DNA from: Clostridiales bacterium
GTDB lineage: Bacteria > Bacillota > Clostridia > Oscillospirales > Oscillospiraceae
Length of the DNA stretch: 23,240 nucleotides
Direction: 5' to 3'
Assembly: GCA_019421525.1 (NCBI GenBank)
Contig: JAHZFC010000014.1
Location: 1 to 23,240, forward strand
Translations under genes and position numbers: made by a program
Notes under the pieces: model-generated
The model's database searches: none
What the model was told of the DNA's origin: nothing
The model's input: the letters and a program-made list of their open reading frames with translations, nothing else
In this document: piece after piece, positions 14,571 through 21,647 of the stretch
How positions within the stretch are numbered: the stretch's first letter is position 1
How the letters are laid out: each line of letters opens with the position of its first letter

Positions 14571-15695
14571 ATGCCATTTATGATGGACTCCGGCGTCCGG
14601 GGCGAGGACGTTTTGAAAGTCATCGGCGTGGGCGGCGGCGGAAATAACGTGGTCAACCGGATGGTCCAGTCCGGGATGCAGGGGGTGGAGTTCATCGCAG
14701 TGAACACCGACCGCCAGTGCCTCAACGCATCCCAGGCCACCCAGAAGCTGGCCATCGGCGAAAAGCTCACCGGCGGCAAGGGCGCCGGCGCTAACCCCGA
14801 GGTGGGCCGGGAGTCTGCCAAGGAGAGCAAGGAGCAGATCGCCGCCCTGCTGGAGGGCACCGACATGGTGTTCGTCACCGCCGGCATGGGGGGCGGCACC
14901 GGCACCGGCGCGGCCCCTGTGGTGGCGGAGATCGCCAAGGAGAAGGGCGTGCTCACCGTGGGCGTGGTCACCAAGCCCTTCGCCTTTGAGGGCCGCCGCC
15001 GGATGGAGCAGGCTATGAAGGGCATCGAGGAGCTCAAGGAGAAGGTGGACTCCCTGGTCATCATCCCCAATGACAGGCTGAAGTACGCCACTGACGAGAA
15101 GATTACCTTTGCCAACGCCTTTGCCATCGCCGACGATGTGCTGCGCCAGGCGGTGCAGTCCATCTCCGATCTGATCAAGACCACGGGTCTCATCAACCTG
15201 GACTTTGCCGACGTCACCGCCGTCATGAAGGACGCGGGGCTGGCCCACATGGGCGTGGGCCGGGCCGCGGGCAAGAACAAGGCCGAGGAGGCCACCCGCA
15301 TCGCCATCAACAGCCCCCTGCTGGAGACGTCGATCCAGGGAGCCCGGGGCATCATCGTCAACATCACCGGCCCTGTGGACATGGGGCTGGAGGAGGTGGA
15401 GGCCGCCACCAACATGGTCAAGGAGGTGGCCGATCCGGAGGCGCTGTTCATGATGGGCGCCGCCTTCGACGAGGAGCTGGAGGACGAACTGCGGGTCACC
15501 GTGATCGCCACCGGCTTTGGCGGCGTGGCCAACCCGGTCCCCGGCAAGGAGGAGCCCGCCAAGGAGGACAAGCCCAGCATCGTTCCTCCCGGCGTGGGCC
15601 CGGTGGTCCCGCCCACTCCGCTGGATGAGAACGGCAAGGACGAGCCGGAGAGCGATCCCTTTGACGATATCTTCAAGATCTTCAACCGCAAGTAA
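14571..15695 (+). CDS. ftsZ: Cell division GTPase FtsZ
   Basis: A 374-residue tubulin homologue that polymerises into the Z ring at midcell. The signature G-G-G-T-G-T-G-A-A is at residues 107-115. The N-terminal VIGVGGGGNNVVNRM and the NLDFADV region for GTPase activation are present. The disordered linker is short and proline-rich, and the last residues DDIFKIFNRK form the C-terminal peptide that binds membrane anchors. AGGAGGGG (14557-14564) lies six bases before ATG 14571; the in-frame ATG at 14550 lies before this RBS and is not used. No ftsA neighbours it, so another anchor such as SepF presumably tethers the ring (inference). Confidence 0.97.
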   Translation: MPFMMDSGVRGEDVLKVIGVGGGGNNVVNRMVQSGMQGVEFIAVNTDRQCLNASQATQKLAIGEKLTGGKGAGANPEVGRESAKESKEQIAALLEGTDMVFVTAGMGGGTGTGAAPVVAEIAKEKGVLTVGVVTKPFAFEGRRRMEQAMKGIEELKEKVDSLVIIPNDRLKYATDEKITFANAFAIADDVLRQAVQSISDLIKTTGLINLDFADVTAVMKDAGLAHMGVGRAAGKNKAEEATRIAINSPLLETSIQGARGIIVNITGPVDMGLEEVEAATNMVKEVADPEALFMMGAAFDEELEDELRVTVIATGFGGVANPVPGKEEPAKEDKPSIVPPGVGPVVPPTPLDENGKDEPESDPFDDIFKIFNRK

Positions 15696-15705
15696 GGCTT
15701 TTTCA

Positions 15706-15737
15706 CAGCCCCATCCCCAGGGATGGGGCTGTTTTTT
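15706..15737 (+). terminator. Intrinsic terminator after ftsZ
   Basis: CAGCCCCATCC (15706-15716) pairs perfectly with GGATGGGGCTG (15721-15731), loop CCAG, then six T (15732-15737). Confidence 0.93.
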
Positions 15738-15753
15738 CGGGAAATGGGCCGGC

Positions 15754-15804
15754 GCAACCGCTGGTTGCCGACCTTCCAGCCCCGGTTGGTGGCATGGCAA
15801 CCGG
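15754..15804. promoter_or_regulatory. Two dyads with GGTTG/CAACC half-sites, likely operator of the XRE gene
   Basis: GCAACC-GCT-GGTTGC (15754-15768) is a tight palindrome. CCGGTTG (15782-15788) and CAACCGG (15798-15804) form a wider one with the same half-site in the opposite order. A -10-like TATGCT follows at 15814-15819 without a clear -35, so the right-hand dyad would cover the -35 region. The next gene encodes an XRE regulator, which typically binds such sites near its own promoter. Autoregulation is inference. Confidence 0.5.
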
Positions 15805-15851
15805 CTGTTCTGGTATGCTGGAGCCAGCAAAGAGGAAAGGAGGGATCGGTC

Positions 15852-16463
15852 ATGACACTGGCTGACCGTATCCAACAGCTGAGAAAACAGAGGGGGATCT
15901 CCCAGGAGGAGCTGGCCGACCGGGTGGGGGTGTCCCGCCAGGCGGTGAGCAAGTGGGAGAGCGAGCAGAGCATGCCAGACATGGATAAGATCATCCTGCT
16001 CAGCGACTATTTCGAGGTGACCACCGACTACCTGCTCAAAGGGATCGAGCCCGCTCCGCCGGTCCAGGACAAGGGGGTGGACGGGCGGATTTTCACCATT
16101 GTGGCCACGGTGCTCAACTTCATCGGGGTACTGGTGAGCTGCGCGGTGTGGTACGAGACGCAGGAGATGGGTTCCCTCATCATCGCAGTGGTCTTTTTGA
16201 CCCTGGGGTGTATGGTGTTCGGCATCGGTATGGTGGAGTGCGCCCCGGACTCCAAGCCCCGGGCCAAGCGGAACTTCTGGATGGTGAACATCTGGCTGCT
16301 GGCCTTCATGCCCTGGTCCTTTGTGTGGAATATCATCTACATGTTTCCTGGGGCACCTTACCCCTTGGGCGGGTATCTCGGCGTCTTTTGGGCGGTGTAT
16401 GTGATCGGATGCGCGGCGGTGGTGCTCTGGCAGGCGAGAAAGGCAAAGGGACAGAGGACCTGA
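15852..16463 (+). CDS. XRE-family regulator with four-helix membrane domain
   Basis: A 203-residue protein. Residues 3-60 are a Cro/CI-type helix-turn-helix (RIQQLRKQRGISQEELADRV, then SRQAVSKWES). Four hydrophobic segments follow at about 80-101, 106-128, 141-163 and 169-189, so it is probably a membrane-bound regulator that binds DNA near the membrane. Proteins of this layout are common in gut Firmicutes, and their signals are mostly unknown. GGAAAGGAGG (15834-15843) lies eight bases before ATG 15852. It is a single-gene unit between the ftsZ terminator and the one at 16548-16582, behind a paired dyad. Confidence 0.87.
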   Translation: MTLADRIQQLRKQRGISQEELADRVGVSRQAVSKWESEQSMPDMDKIILLSDYFEVTTDYLLKGIEPAPPVQDKGVDGRIFTIVATVLNFIGVLVSCAVWYETQEMGSLIIAVVFLTLGCMVFGIGMVECAPDSKPRAKRNFWMVNIWLLAFMPWSFVWNIIYMFPGAPYPLGGYLGVFWAVYVIGCAAVVLWQARKAKGQRT

Positions 16464-16547
16464 TGGATCGGGGCCGCCAGATAGGTATCCAGAGGCCCAG
16501 GCACAAGACTCTGCCCCGGCAAAGGTCAGACGAAATAGATGAAGAAC

Positions 16548-16582
16548 GCTCCGCCCGGGCGATCCTGGGCGGAGCCTTTTTT
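16548..16582 (+). terminator. Intrinsic terminator after the XRE gene
   Basis: GCTCCGCCC (16548-16556) pairs with GGGCGGAGC (16567-16575), followed by a T-run (16577-16582). The 213 bases between the XRE stop and sigK contain no gene. Confidence 0.85.
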
Positions 16583-16676
16583 GAAAGACGGGCCGAAGGA
16601 GGCGGCTTTGGCCCGTCCACCTGAAATAGGGACACGCGGCAGGCGCATACACTGGAGGCACGGAGGTGATCGAAGG

Positions 16677-16883
16677 ATGTGGACGGCATGGCTTTTGCTG
16701 ACCCTCAATGGCCTGTTCTTCACCCTGCGCCTGGCGGGGACCACCGGGTCCTTCCCCCGGGCGCTGAAGCGGGAGGAGGAGCAGGAGCTGCTGCAAAGGA
16801 TGGCCCAGGGGGACATGGACGCCCGGGACCGGCTCATCGAGCACAATCTGCGCCTGGTGGCGCACATCATCAAGAACGGATAA
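16677..16883 (+). pseudogene. sigK: 5' fragment of sigma-K gene, interrupted
   Basis: Only 68 codons are left of a sporulation sigma factor that is normally about 230 residues. The hydrophobic N-terminus (MWTAWLLLTLNGLFFTL) resembles the pro-sequence of pro-sigma-K that is removed during sporulation. FPRALKREEEQELLQRMAQGD and LIEHNLRLVAHIIK match the start of sigma region 2. LRLVAHI distinguishes it from sigma-E, which has LRLVVYIARKF. After I-K-N the frame hits G and TAA, where intact proteins continue K-Y/F. A near-perfect RBS (GGAGGTGAT, 16662-16670) precedes ATG 16677, so the 5' part is well kept. The rest of sigK is not in this window. Interruption by a skin-like element that could be excised in the mother cell is the best explanation; a permanent break is the alternative. 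Confidence 0.85.
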
Positions 16884-16963
16884 AGCAAAAGGAAAGAAAT
16901 CCCGCAAGCCCTTGATAGACAAGGGGTTGCGGGATTGGATAAGGGATAAAGCGAAAGGAAAGA
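16878..16963. repeat. 20-bp direct repeats around a long hairpin at the sigK break
   Basis: GGATAAAGCAAAAGGAAAGA (16878-16897) recurs at 16944-16963 with one change (A to G at base 10). Between them lies AATCCCGCAA with TTGCGGGATT and an inner CCCTTG/CAAGGG, a strong hairpin (about 16898-16936). The first repeat contains the premature stop of sigK. The unit may be the end of the inserted element or a small insertion of its own. Confidence 0.65.
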
Positions 16964-17277
16964 CTCTGTGGCAATTTAGTGGACAAGCCGAATTCAAAGA
17001 CAACAATCGTATAATTGCCTGCTGTTATACGGCTGTCATTCGAGCGAAATAAGGCGAACACTGAGAACAGCGTGTTTTATCTATTCGAAATTATCGATCA
17101 TATCTGACAGTGGTTTGATATCATGTAAATTACGCATAGATCCGCAAAAATATATCTATCTTGAGTTATGAATGTGCCGACAGTGTTGCATTAGGCCGCT
17201 CAGTCAGCATTACATACTTTCAAATTTTGCCGTCAAAAACTTTTAGGACCACTAATAGCCATATACACCAATGAACA
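16964..17277. other. AT-rich noncoding stretch
   Basis: There is no supported gene on either strand between the direct repeats and the promoter of the HD-domain gene. The sequence is AT-rich with scattered stops. I see no att core, tRNA or further long palindrome. Confidence 0.5.
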
Positions 17278-17306
17278 TTGAAAATTAGTGTGTGATTTGC
17301 TATACT
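17278..17306 (+). promoter_or_regulatory. Sigma-A promoter of the HD-vbhA-fic operon
   Basis: The -35 is TTGAAA (17278-17283), the spacer 17 bases and the -10 TATACT (17301-17306). It gives a leader of about 64 bases before ATG 17377. Confidence 0.75.
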
Positions 17307-17376
17307 GAATAAAAATCGGAATTCCTATGAGCAATTTCATGATTGAAGGCGACACCTGCTGGCGGGGAGGGTAAAA

Positions 17377-18603
17377 ATGATAGATAGTTTATGGGAGAAA
17401 TATCAATGTTTGGGGCCAAGCTATTACGAGATACCGATTGAAAAAGATAATATATTTAGATTCGATTTTTCACCTTGGGCTTGCAGAAACTTTATCGAGG
17501 AACACTATATAAAAGGAAATAAGAAGAAGGCGCTGGAGTTTATTTTTAATGATGAATATAGAGACAATGGTAAGCACCAGCATACCGTAGCCCTTTATCT
17601 GTTGGGATTACACCTAAAATGCCTTTTTGATGGACGAATAAAAGATAAGATTCATGAACTGATGCCGGTGGATGACGAATCAGATTCTTGGTATGACTAT
17701 AGATACACGTGGTTCCTGACCAGCCTTTACCACGACGTCGCTAGTTGTATCGAGTCCTTCCCCAAAGTACGAAATTTAATAGCGCAGCAGAAAACACTAG
17801 ATTTTTATTTGAGAGAATTTAACATTAAATATACGCCATTTAACTATACTCCAACGCATTCTGACGTATCGTTGACCAGATTTTCTGAAACATTAGTGAA
17901 AAATTATTTTTACTACAGGATGGATGATAACAGTTCTGGCCATAAGTGTGATCACGGGATTATTGGCGGATACATGTTATTTGACAAATTGTATCGGAAT
18001 TTCAAGGATAAAACAAGAGATGTTTCCTGGAAGCCAAATCACAGAGAAGAGAACATTCATGGACTTCGATACAGACCGGAACACCTGGACCACTTTGCCT
18101 ACATTGCGGATGCAATCATCTGTCATAATATGTGGACGGCCAATGAGCCAGCTCGTATAGAGACCTACAGGGAGTATGGGCTGGAGCCACTGATTATTGA
18201 CGAAACCAATCAGAATAGGAAGTTGAATATCGATGATTATCCGCTTCAGTTTTTGCTGTGCCTCCTGGACTCGATAGAGCCTGTAAAAAGATATACAGGA
18301 GAAAAAGCTGATTTGAACGATGATTGGGACGCAAAAAAAGTTTTGGACAGTTTTTCTGTTGATCCATCTGAAAATGAGAATGAAATAAGAATTAGTTGGT
18401 GTGAAAATGCCGAGAAGGCAAAAGAATTCACCAAGTGGGCCGACTCTGTAAATGACTTGTCGAAATGGATGGATGTATCAGTGCAACCGAAAGAAATCAA
18501 ACCAGGTGGAGACAGACATATCACGATAAAAATCGGTCCCAAATCAATTTGCAAATTGACAGACGGAGGGGCAGATCCCATTTCCAAAACTTATCCCTTA
18601 TGA
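17377..18603 (+). CDS. HD-domain protein, probable metal-dependent phosphohydrolase
   Basis: A 408-residue cytoplasmic protein with no signal or membrane segment. Histidine and aspartate residues are spaced as in HD-superfamily enzymes: H67/H69 in a helix, H119-D120 (LTSLYHDV), H193 (CDHGIIGGYM), H250 (ADAIICHNMW) and D298 (LCLLDSIEP). These would bind one or two metals and hydrolyse a phosphate ester, possibly a nucleotide; the substrate is unknown. The C-terminal ~80 residues after the HD core are polar and not recognised. GGGGAGG (17364-17370) precedes ATG 17377. The gene is clearly more AT-rich than the chromosome around it, a sign of transfer. It ends 12 bases before the antitoxin gene, so the three genes look like one operon. 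The HD call rests on motifs only. Confidence 0.8.
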   Translation: MIDSLWEKYQCLGPSYYEIPIEKDNIFRFDFSPWACRNFIEEHYIKGNKKKALEFIFNDEYRDNGKHQHTVALYLLGLHLKCLFDGRIKDKIHELMPVDDESDSWYDYRYTWFLTSLYHDVASCIESFPKVRNLIAQQKTLDFYLREFNIKYTPFNYTPTHSDVSLTRFSETLVKNYFYYRMDDNSSGHKCDHGIIGGYMLFDKLYRNFKDKTRDVSWKPNHREENIHGLRYRPEHLDHFAYIADAIICHNMWTANEPARIETYREYGLEPLIIDETNQNRKLNIDDYPLQFLLCLLDSIEPVKRYTGEKADLNDDWDAKKVLDSFSVDPSENENEIRISWCENAEKAKEFTKWADSVNDLSKWMDVSVQPKEIKPGGDRHITIKIGPKSICKLTDGGADPISKTYPL

Positions 18604-18615
18604 GGAGATACAGTC

Positions 18616-18810
18616 ATGAGAACAAAGCCAATCACTTTTCCATCAGACTGGTACAAGAGTAACTTGCGTAACATCCGAGGTACCTTTGCTGCGGAAGGCA
18701 TGACTATCAGCAAAGCCACTCGTTGCAACCTGGACCGCATCGCCAGCGGCCAGGCTAGCTACCAACAGATTCTCCAGGAGCTCCGGGCCAAATACGATAA
18801 GGGAGGATGA
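18616..18810 (+). CDS. VbhA-like antitoxin of the Fic toxin
   Basis: A 64-residue protein. It contains T23-F-A-A-E27-G28, which fits the inhibitory motif (S/T)-x-x-x-E-(G/N) of Fic antitoxins. In that family the glutamate blocks ATP gamma-phosphate placement in the Fic active site. The following helix (CNLDRIASGQASYQQILQEL) resembles the C-terminal part of VbhA, with its 'GELETSDVIKDL'-type stretch. GGAG at 18603-18606 precedes ATG 18616. The stop overlaps the upstream ATG of fic (ATGA), so the two proteins are made together. This is a class I arrangement, with the inhibitor as a separate upstream gene. Confidence 0.85.
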   Translation: MRTKPITFPSDWYKSNLRNIRGTFAAEGMTISKATRCNLDRIASGQASYQQILQELRAKYDKGG

Positions 18811-18812
18811 CC

Positions 18813-19412
18813 ATGTTTTCCCGATACGATGTCTATACCACGGTACAATCCACTTACTGTTACCCGGATAGCGACGTTCTGAAAAATAAGCTGAATATCC
18901 GCGACAAGACCGAACTCAAGCAGGCGGAGGAGGAGTTTGTCGCAGTGAAGCAGCTGGTTTTGCTCCAAACCCCTATAAAGGGGCATTTCACCATGACCCA
19001 TCTCCTGCGCATACACCGCTTTCTCTTTGAGGATGTGTATCCCTTTGCTGGTCATCTCCGCCGGGAACAAATCAGCAAGGGAGACACACTATTTTTTCCA
19101 CCGGATTTGATCCACCGGGAACTTCGTCGGGTCTTTCATGAGGTCCACGAGAAAAGGATGCTGGAGGAGAGCGAGGAGCAGAGCCAGATTCAGAACCTCT
19201 CCCATGTGATGGCGGAACTGAACATCATCCACCCCTTTCGGGATGGGAATGGACGAAGCATCCGGGAACTCATACGGTGTATGGGGCTGGCATATGGGCT
19301 TTGGATCAACTGGGGCAATGCGGACCATGACTCATTGCTCCAAGCAGCAGTCGCCTCAGTGGACGACGATTTGGCATTCTGTGACGTGCTGATACAGTGC
19401 TTGGAAAGATGA
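18813..19412 (+). CDS. fic: Fic-domain AMP-transferase toxin
   Basis: A 199-residue Fic protein that probably transfers AMP (or another nucleotide) to a target protein hydroxyl; class I bacterial Fic toxins are known to adenylylate topoisomerases. The catalytic loop H140-P-F-R-D-G-N-G-R-S-I-R151 is complete. The upstream flap region VYPFAGHLRREQISKGDT is also typical. ATG 18813 is preferred because GGGAGG (18801-18806) is six bases away. ATG 18807, two codons earlier, has no room for an RBS but overlaps the antitoxin stop. No inhibitory glutamate motif is evident within Fic itself, as expected for a class I system. Confidence 0.92.
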   Translation: MFSRYDVYTTVQSTYCYPDSDVLKNKLNIRDKTELKQAEEEFVAVKQLVLLQTPIKGHFTMTHLLRIHRFLFEDVYPFAGHLRREQISKGDTLFFPPDLIHRELRRVFHEVHEKRMLEESEEQSQIQNLSHVMAELNIIHPFRDGNGRSIRELIRCMGLAYGLWINWGNADHDSLLQAAVASVDDDLAFCDVLIQCLER

Positions 19413-19419
19413 ATATGAG

Positions 19420-19447
19420 GTACCGCTTCCGCGGGTATAGCATTTTT
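19420..19447 (+). terminator. Weak hairpin with T-run after fic
   Basis: TACCGC and GCGGGTA (19421-19437) form a short imperfect stem, followed a few bases later by TTTTT (19443-19447). It is a possible terminator for the operon, overlapping the transposase relic on the other strand. Confidence 0.35.
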
Positions 19448-19524
19448 AACAGGCTGTCATCGGTGGGGAATACTGATTTTGCCTTGATTACCTTGTGATG
19501 GCGGTTGGAGCCCCCAATGGCATC
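19435..19524 (-). pseudogene. Fragment of IS256/mutator-type transposase
   Basis: About 30 codons on the minus strand read D-A-I-G-G-S-N-R, then HKVIKAKSVFPTDDSLLKML-Y. This closely resembles the conserved C-terminal block of IS256-family transposases, where an N-A-I-E-G/S-x-N-R motif is followed by K-x-x-K-x-(R/K)-x-x-F-P-(S/T)-D-(D/E). The match breaks off on both sides and catalytic residues are absent, so it is a relic. It marks a past insertion between fic and the ATPase gene. Confidence 0.7.
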
Positions 19525-19553
19525 CGTGGGACAAATTATCCATATCATCACCA

Positions 19554-20858
19554 TCAATGAATGGTATCATTTGCTGTTTCCACTGCCCACAGTGGCAGAT
19601 TCAGTAGCCAATCTTCTTTCCTATGATTCGCCATAGAAGTGCGGATGGACAGCTTCGGCTGGAACTTCTCCCGATAGACTTTCAAGCTCTTGGCCTGGAG
19701 ATTCGCCTCGGCTTTGACCTCGACCGGAATCACATCTTTACCATTGTCAATGACAAAATCCACTTCCGCGGTTCCACGATCCGCAGTCCAATAGTAAATA
19801 TTCAGCCCTTTGATAGTTTTTAGTTGCTGGAGGACATACTGCTCTGTCAACGCACCTTTGAATTCCTTGAACAGTTCATTCCCATCCAGCAACACATCCT
19901 GTCGCAGGCCTACCATGCAGGACAACAGACCCACATCCAGCAGAAACAGCTTGAATGCTTTCAAATCCTCATAGGCCTTTAGCGGCAAACTGGGGGTGGA
20001 AACTCGATGCACCTTGTGGACAAGTCCACAATCTGTCAGCCAGAGCATGGCCAATTCATACTCCTTGGCACGGGCCCCCTCTTTAATGAGCCCGTAGATA
20101 AACTTTTTATTCTCTTTTGCCAGTTGTGCAGGGATACTGTTCCAAAGCATCCGAATACGAGGTACGGTCTCATTAGGAGCGTGCTTAGAAAAGTCTTGTT
20201 CATATGCGGCCAAAATGCGTTGTTGGATCTCCCGCACCTCGTTGAAATCCCGGTTATCTGCGAAGGCCTGAACAGCTTCTGGCATCCCGCCTACATAGTA
20301 GTACTGCTTCAGCAGATCGGAATAATCCTGCTTAAACATGGTGGCCATGTCAAAATCACCCTGCTGTAGCAGATCTACATAGCGCTCCTTCCCCATGGCC
20401 ATAAGAAATTCGGAGAAGGAGAGTGGATAAAGATCAAGAAACTCCACCTTGCCAACGGGAAACGAAGTTCCTTGATGCAGGGCCACCCCAAGCAGACTGC
20501 CAGCACATATGATCTGGTATTGAGGTGCATCCTCATTAAAATACTTGAGACTGGTTAATGCAGTTGGTACTTCTTGTACCTCATCAAAAATCAAAAGTGT
20601 ATTAGTGGGATCGATTTTGTGTCCCGCATAGAGCTCTAAACCAGTCACCAATCGCTCTACCGCCAGGCTTCCTTCGAACAGATTGCGCATCCGCTCGTTG
20701 TTATCAAAATTGATATAAACTACAGACTCATATTCAGCAGCGCCGAAAGCTTTCATGAGCCAGGTCTTGCCCACTTGGCGGGCACCGCGGATAATAAGCG
20801 GTTTCCGTTGCTTCTTTCCCTGCCACTTTTTCAATAACTCCATTGCATTACGATACAT
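19554..20858 (-). CDS. AAA-type ATPase with C-terminal DUF4143/nuclease-like domain
   Basis: A 434-residue protein of the large family seen in accessory regions of bacteria and archaea. The Walker A loop is G25-A-R-Q-V-G-K-T32 and Walker B is L88-L-I-F-D-E93. The C-terminal domain (about 200-410) contains F-L-L-D-V-G-L-L and then a PD-(D/E)xK-like pattern: E-V-D-F-V-I-D, followed by V-I-P-V-E-V-K. The family's biochemical role is unclear; links to mobile DNA and defence are often suggested. ATG 20858 is chosen because the AGGTGAT (20869-20862) upstream fits the anti-SD. GTG 20867 and ATG 20864 lie in or next to it. A near-consensus promoter precedes it. It is transcribed towards fic, and its base composition is intermediate. 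Confidence 0.9.
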   Translation of the reverse strand: MYRNAMELLKKWQGKKQRKPLIIRGARQVGKTWLMKAFGAAEYESVVYINFDNNERMRNLFEGSLAVERLVTGLELYAGHKIDPTNTLLIFDEVQEVPTALTSLKYFNEDAPQYQIICAGSLLGVALHQGTSFPVGKVEFLDLYPLSFSEFLMAMGKERYVDLLQQGDFDMATMFKQDYSDLLKQYYYVGGMPEAVQAFADNRDFNEVREIQQRILAAYEQDFSKHAPNETVPRIRMLWNSIPAQLAKENKKFIYGLIKEGARAKEYELAMLWLTDCGLVHKVHRVSTPSLPLKAYEDLKAFKLFLLDVGLLSCMVGLRQDVLLDGNELFKEFKGALTEQYVLQQLKTIKGLNIYYWTADRGTAEVDFVIDNGKDVIPVEVKAEANLQAKSLKVYREKFQPKLSIRTSMANHRKEDWLLNLPLWAVETANDTIH

Positions 20859-20887
20859 GAGCATCACCTCTCATAAAATCGATTGAT

Positions 20888-20915
20888 ATTATATCATAAA
20901 CAAACAATAAGTCAA
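20888..20915 (-). promoter_or_regulatory. Strong promoter of the AAA ATPase gene
   Basis: On the minus strand TTGACT (20915-20910), a 16-base spacer and TATAAT (20893-20888) give a near-consensus sigma-A promoter. Its leader is only about 20-25 bases. Confidence 0.8.
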
Positions 20916-21011
20916 ACGACTTTATGTAGAAAACTCGCGTAAAAACAAATGACAGTAAGAGCAGTAAGATAGAACTGCAAAAAGTGACTCGAACTTTGAG
21001 CCTCTCTGATG

Positions 21012-21065
21012 AAAAGCTGTCCGCAGACCACCAGAATATCTAGTGGTCTGCGGGCGGCTTTTTTT
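21012..21065 (+). terminator. Intrinsic terminator upstream of the RHH-like gene
   Basis: CCGCAGACCAC (21021-21031) pairs with GTGGTCTGCGG (21043-21053), extended by AAGC/GCTT outside, then seven T (21059-21065). No plus-strand gene is seen just before it, so it may insulate the downstream unit or be the end of a lost gene. The rest of the 280-base gap (20916-21195) holds no gene. Confidence 0.8.
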
Positions 21066-21195
21066 GTTTGCCGGGCAAGCTGTTTGTTTTGTCGCTTCTG
21101 CTTCGTCTGTTCAACCTTCCTTGGTGGTGTTGGTGATCGCTTTCTCCATGCCTTTTAGATATACTCTCGTTGTAAATCAGAGAAGGAGGGAAACC

Positions 21196-21594
21196 ATGGA
21201 ACAGACGAAAAGCCTTACCGCGCCGATCCCGGCATCACTTCACAAAAGGGTAACAGAGGAACGCCTTGCGGCAAACCAGCCACTGGGCCAGTACATCACC
21301 CAACTGCTCACCGAATACTACCAAATGAAAGAAAACGGAGGGAACCCGAACATGAACAATAACAGGACCATGGCATTCCAGATCTCAGAGGAACTTTTCC
21401 AGCGCCTCAAGCGGCACCTGGAACGGGAGAGCGCCCGGACCGGGCGGAAGGTGACCCAGCGGGAGTTCGTTCTGGGCCTGATCGAGCAGGCCCTCGAGGA
21501 GGCAGAACAGCAGGAACAGGAGACCGCAGGACCGGAATGGCATACGGAGGGGACAGTGATACCGGAGGACACGCAGCAGGAGGACGGCGTGTAG
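21196..21594 (+). CDS. Small protein with two ribbon-helix-helix-like segments, conjugative-element type
   Basis: A 132-residue hydrophilic protein. Residues 7-45 (LTAPIPASLHKRVTEERLAA, then LGQYITQLLTEYYQ) and 57-100 (TMAFQISEELFQRLKRHLER, then TQREFVLGLIEQALEEAE) each follow the same plan: a beta-like strand, a helix, a turn and a second helix. This resembles two RHH or Arc-like units in one chain. The C-terminal tail is acidic and glutamine-rich. From memory, proteins with the second segment (MAFQ-I/V-SEELFQR) are common on integrative conjugative elements of gut Clostridia; the function is unknown. AAGGAGGG (21183-21190) precedes ATG 21196. A strong terminator follows, so it is a single-gene unit. 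Confidence 0.78.
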   Translation: MEQTKSLTAPIPASLHKRVTEERLAANQPLGQYITQLLTEYYQMKENGGNPNMNNNRTMAFQISEELFQRLKRHLERESARTGRKVTQREFVLGLIEQALEEAEQQEQETAGPEWHTEGTVIPEDTQQEDGV

Positions 21595-21647
21595 AAGGGA
21601 GAAGCGGGATACGCCGACACCTACTAACTGATCATATACGAACGGAC

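Noticed and set aside
16677..16883. Assignment of the sigma fragment to sigE, which often lies near ftsZ in Clostridia
   Set aside because: The short N-terminus and IEHNLRLVAHI match sigma-K; sigma-E has a longer start and LRLVVYIARKF.
14535..17006. Long minus-strand open frame opposite ftsZ, the XRE gene and sigK
   Set aside because: Same shadow effect; it spans three unrelated plus-strand genes with terminators and promoters in between.
20986..20994. tRNA T-loop-like GTTCGAGTC on the minus strand, a possible att site
   Set aside because: Neither T stem nor acceptor stem can be formed and no other tRNA arms are present.
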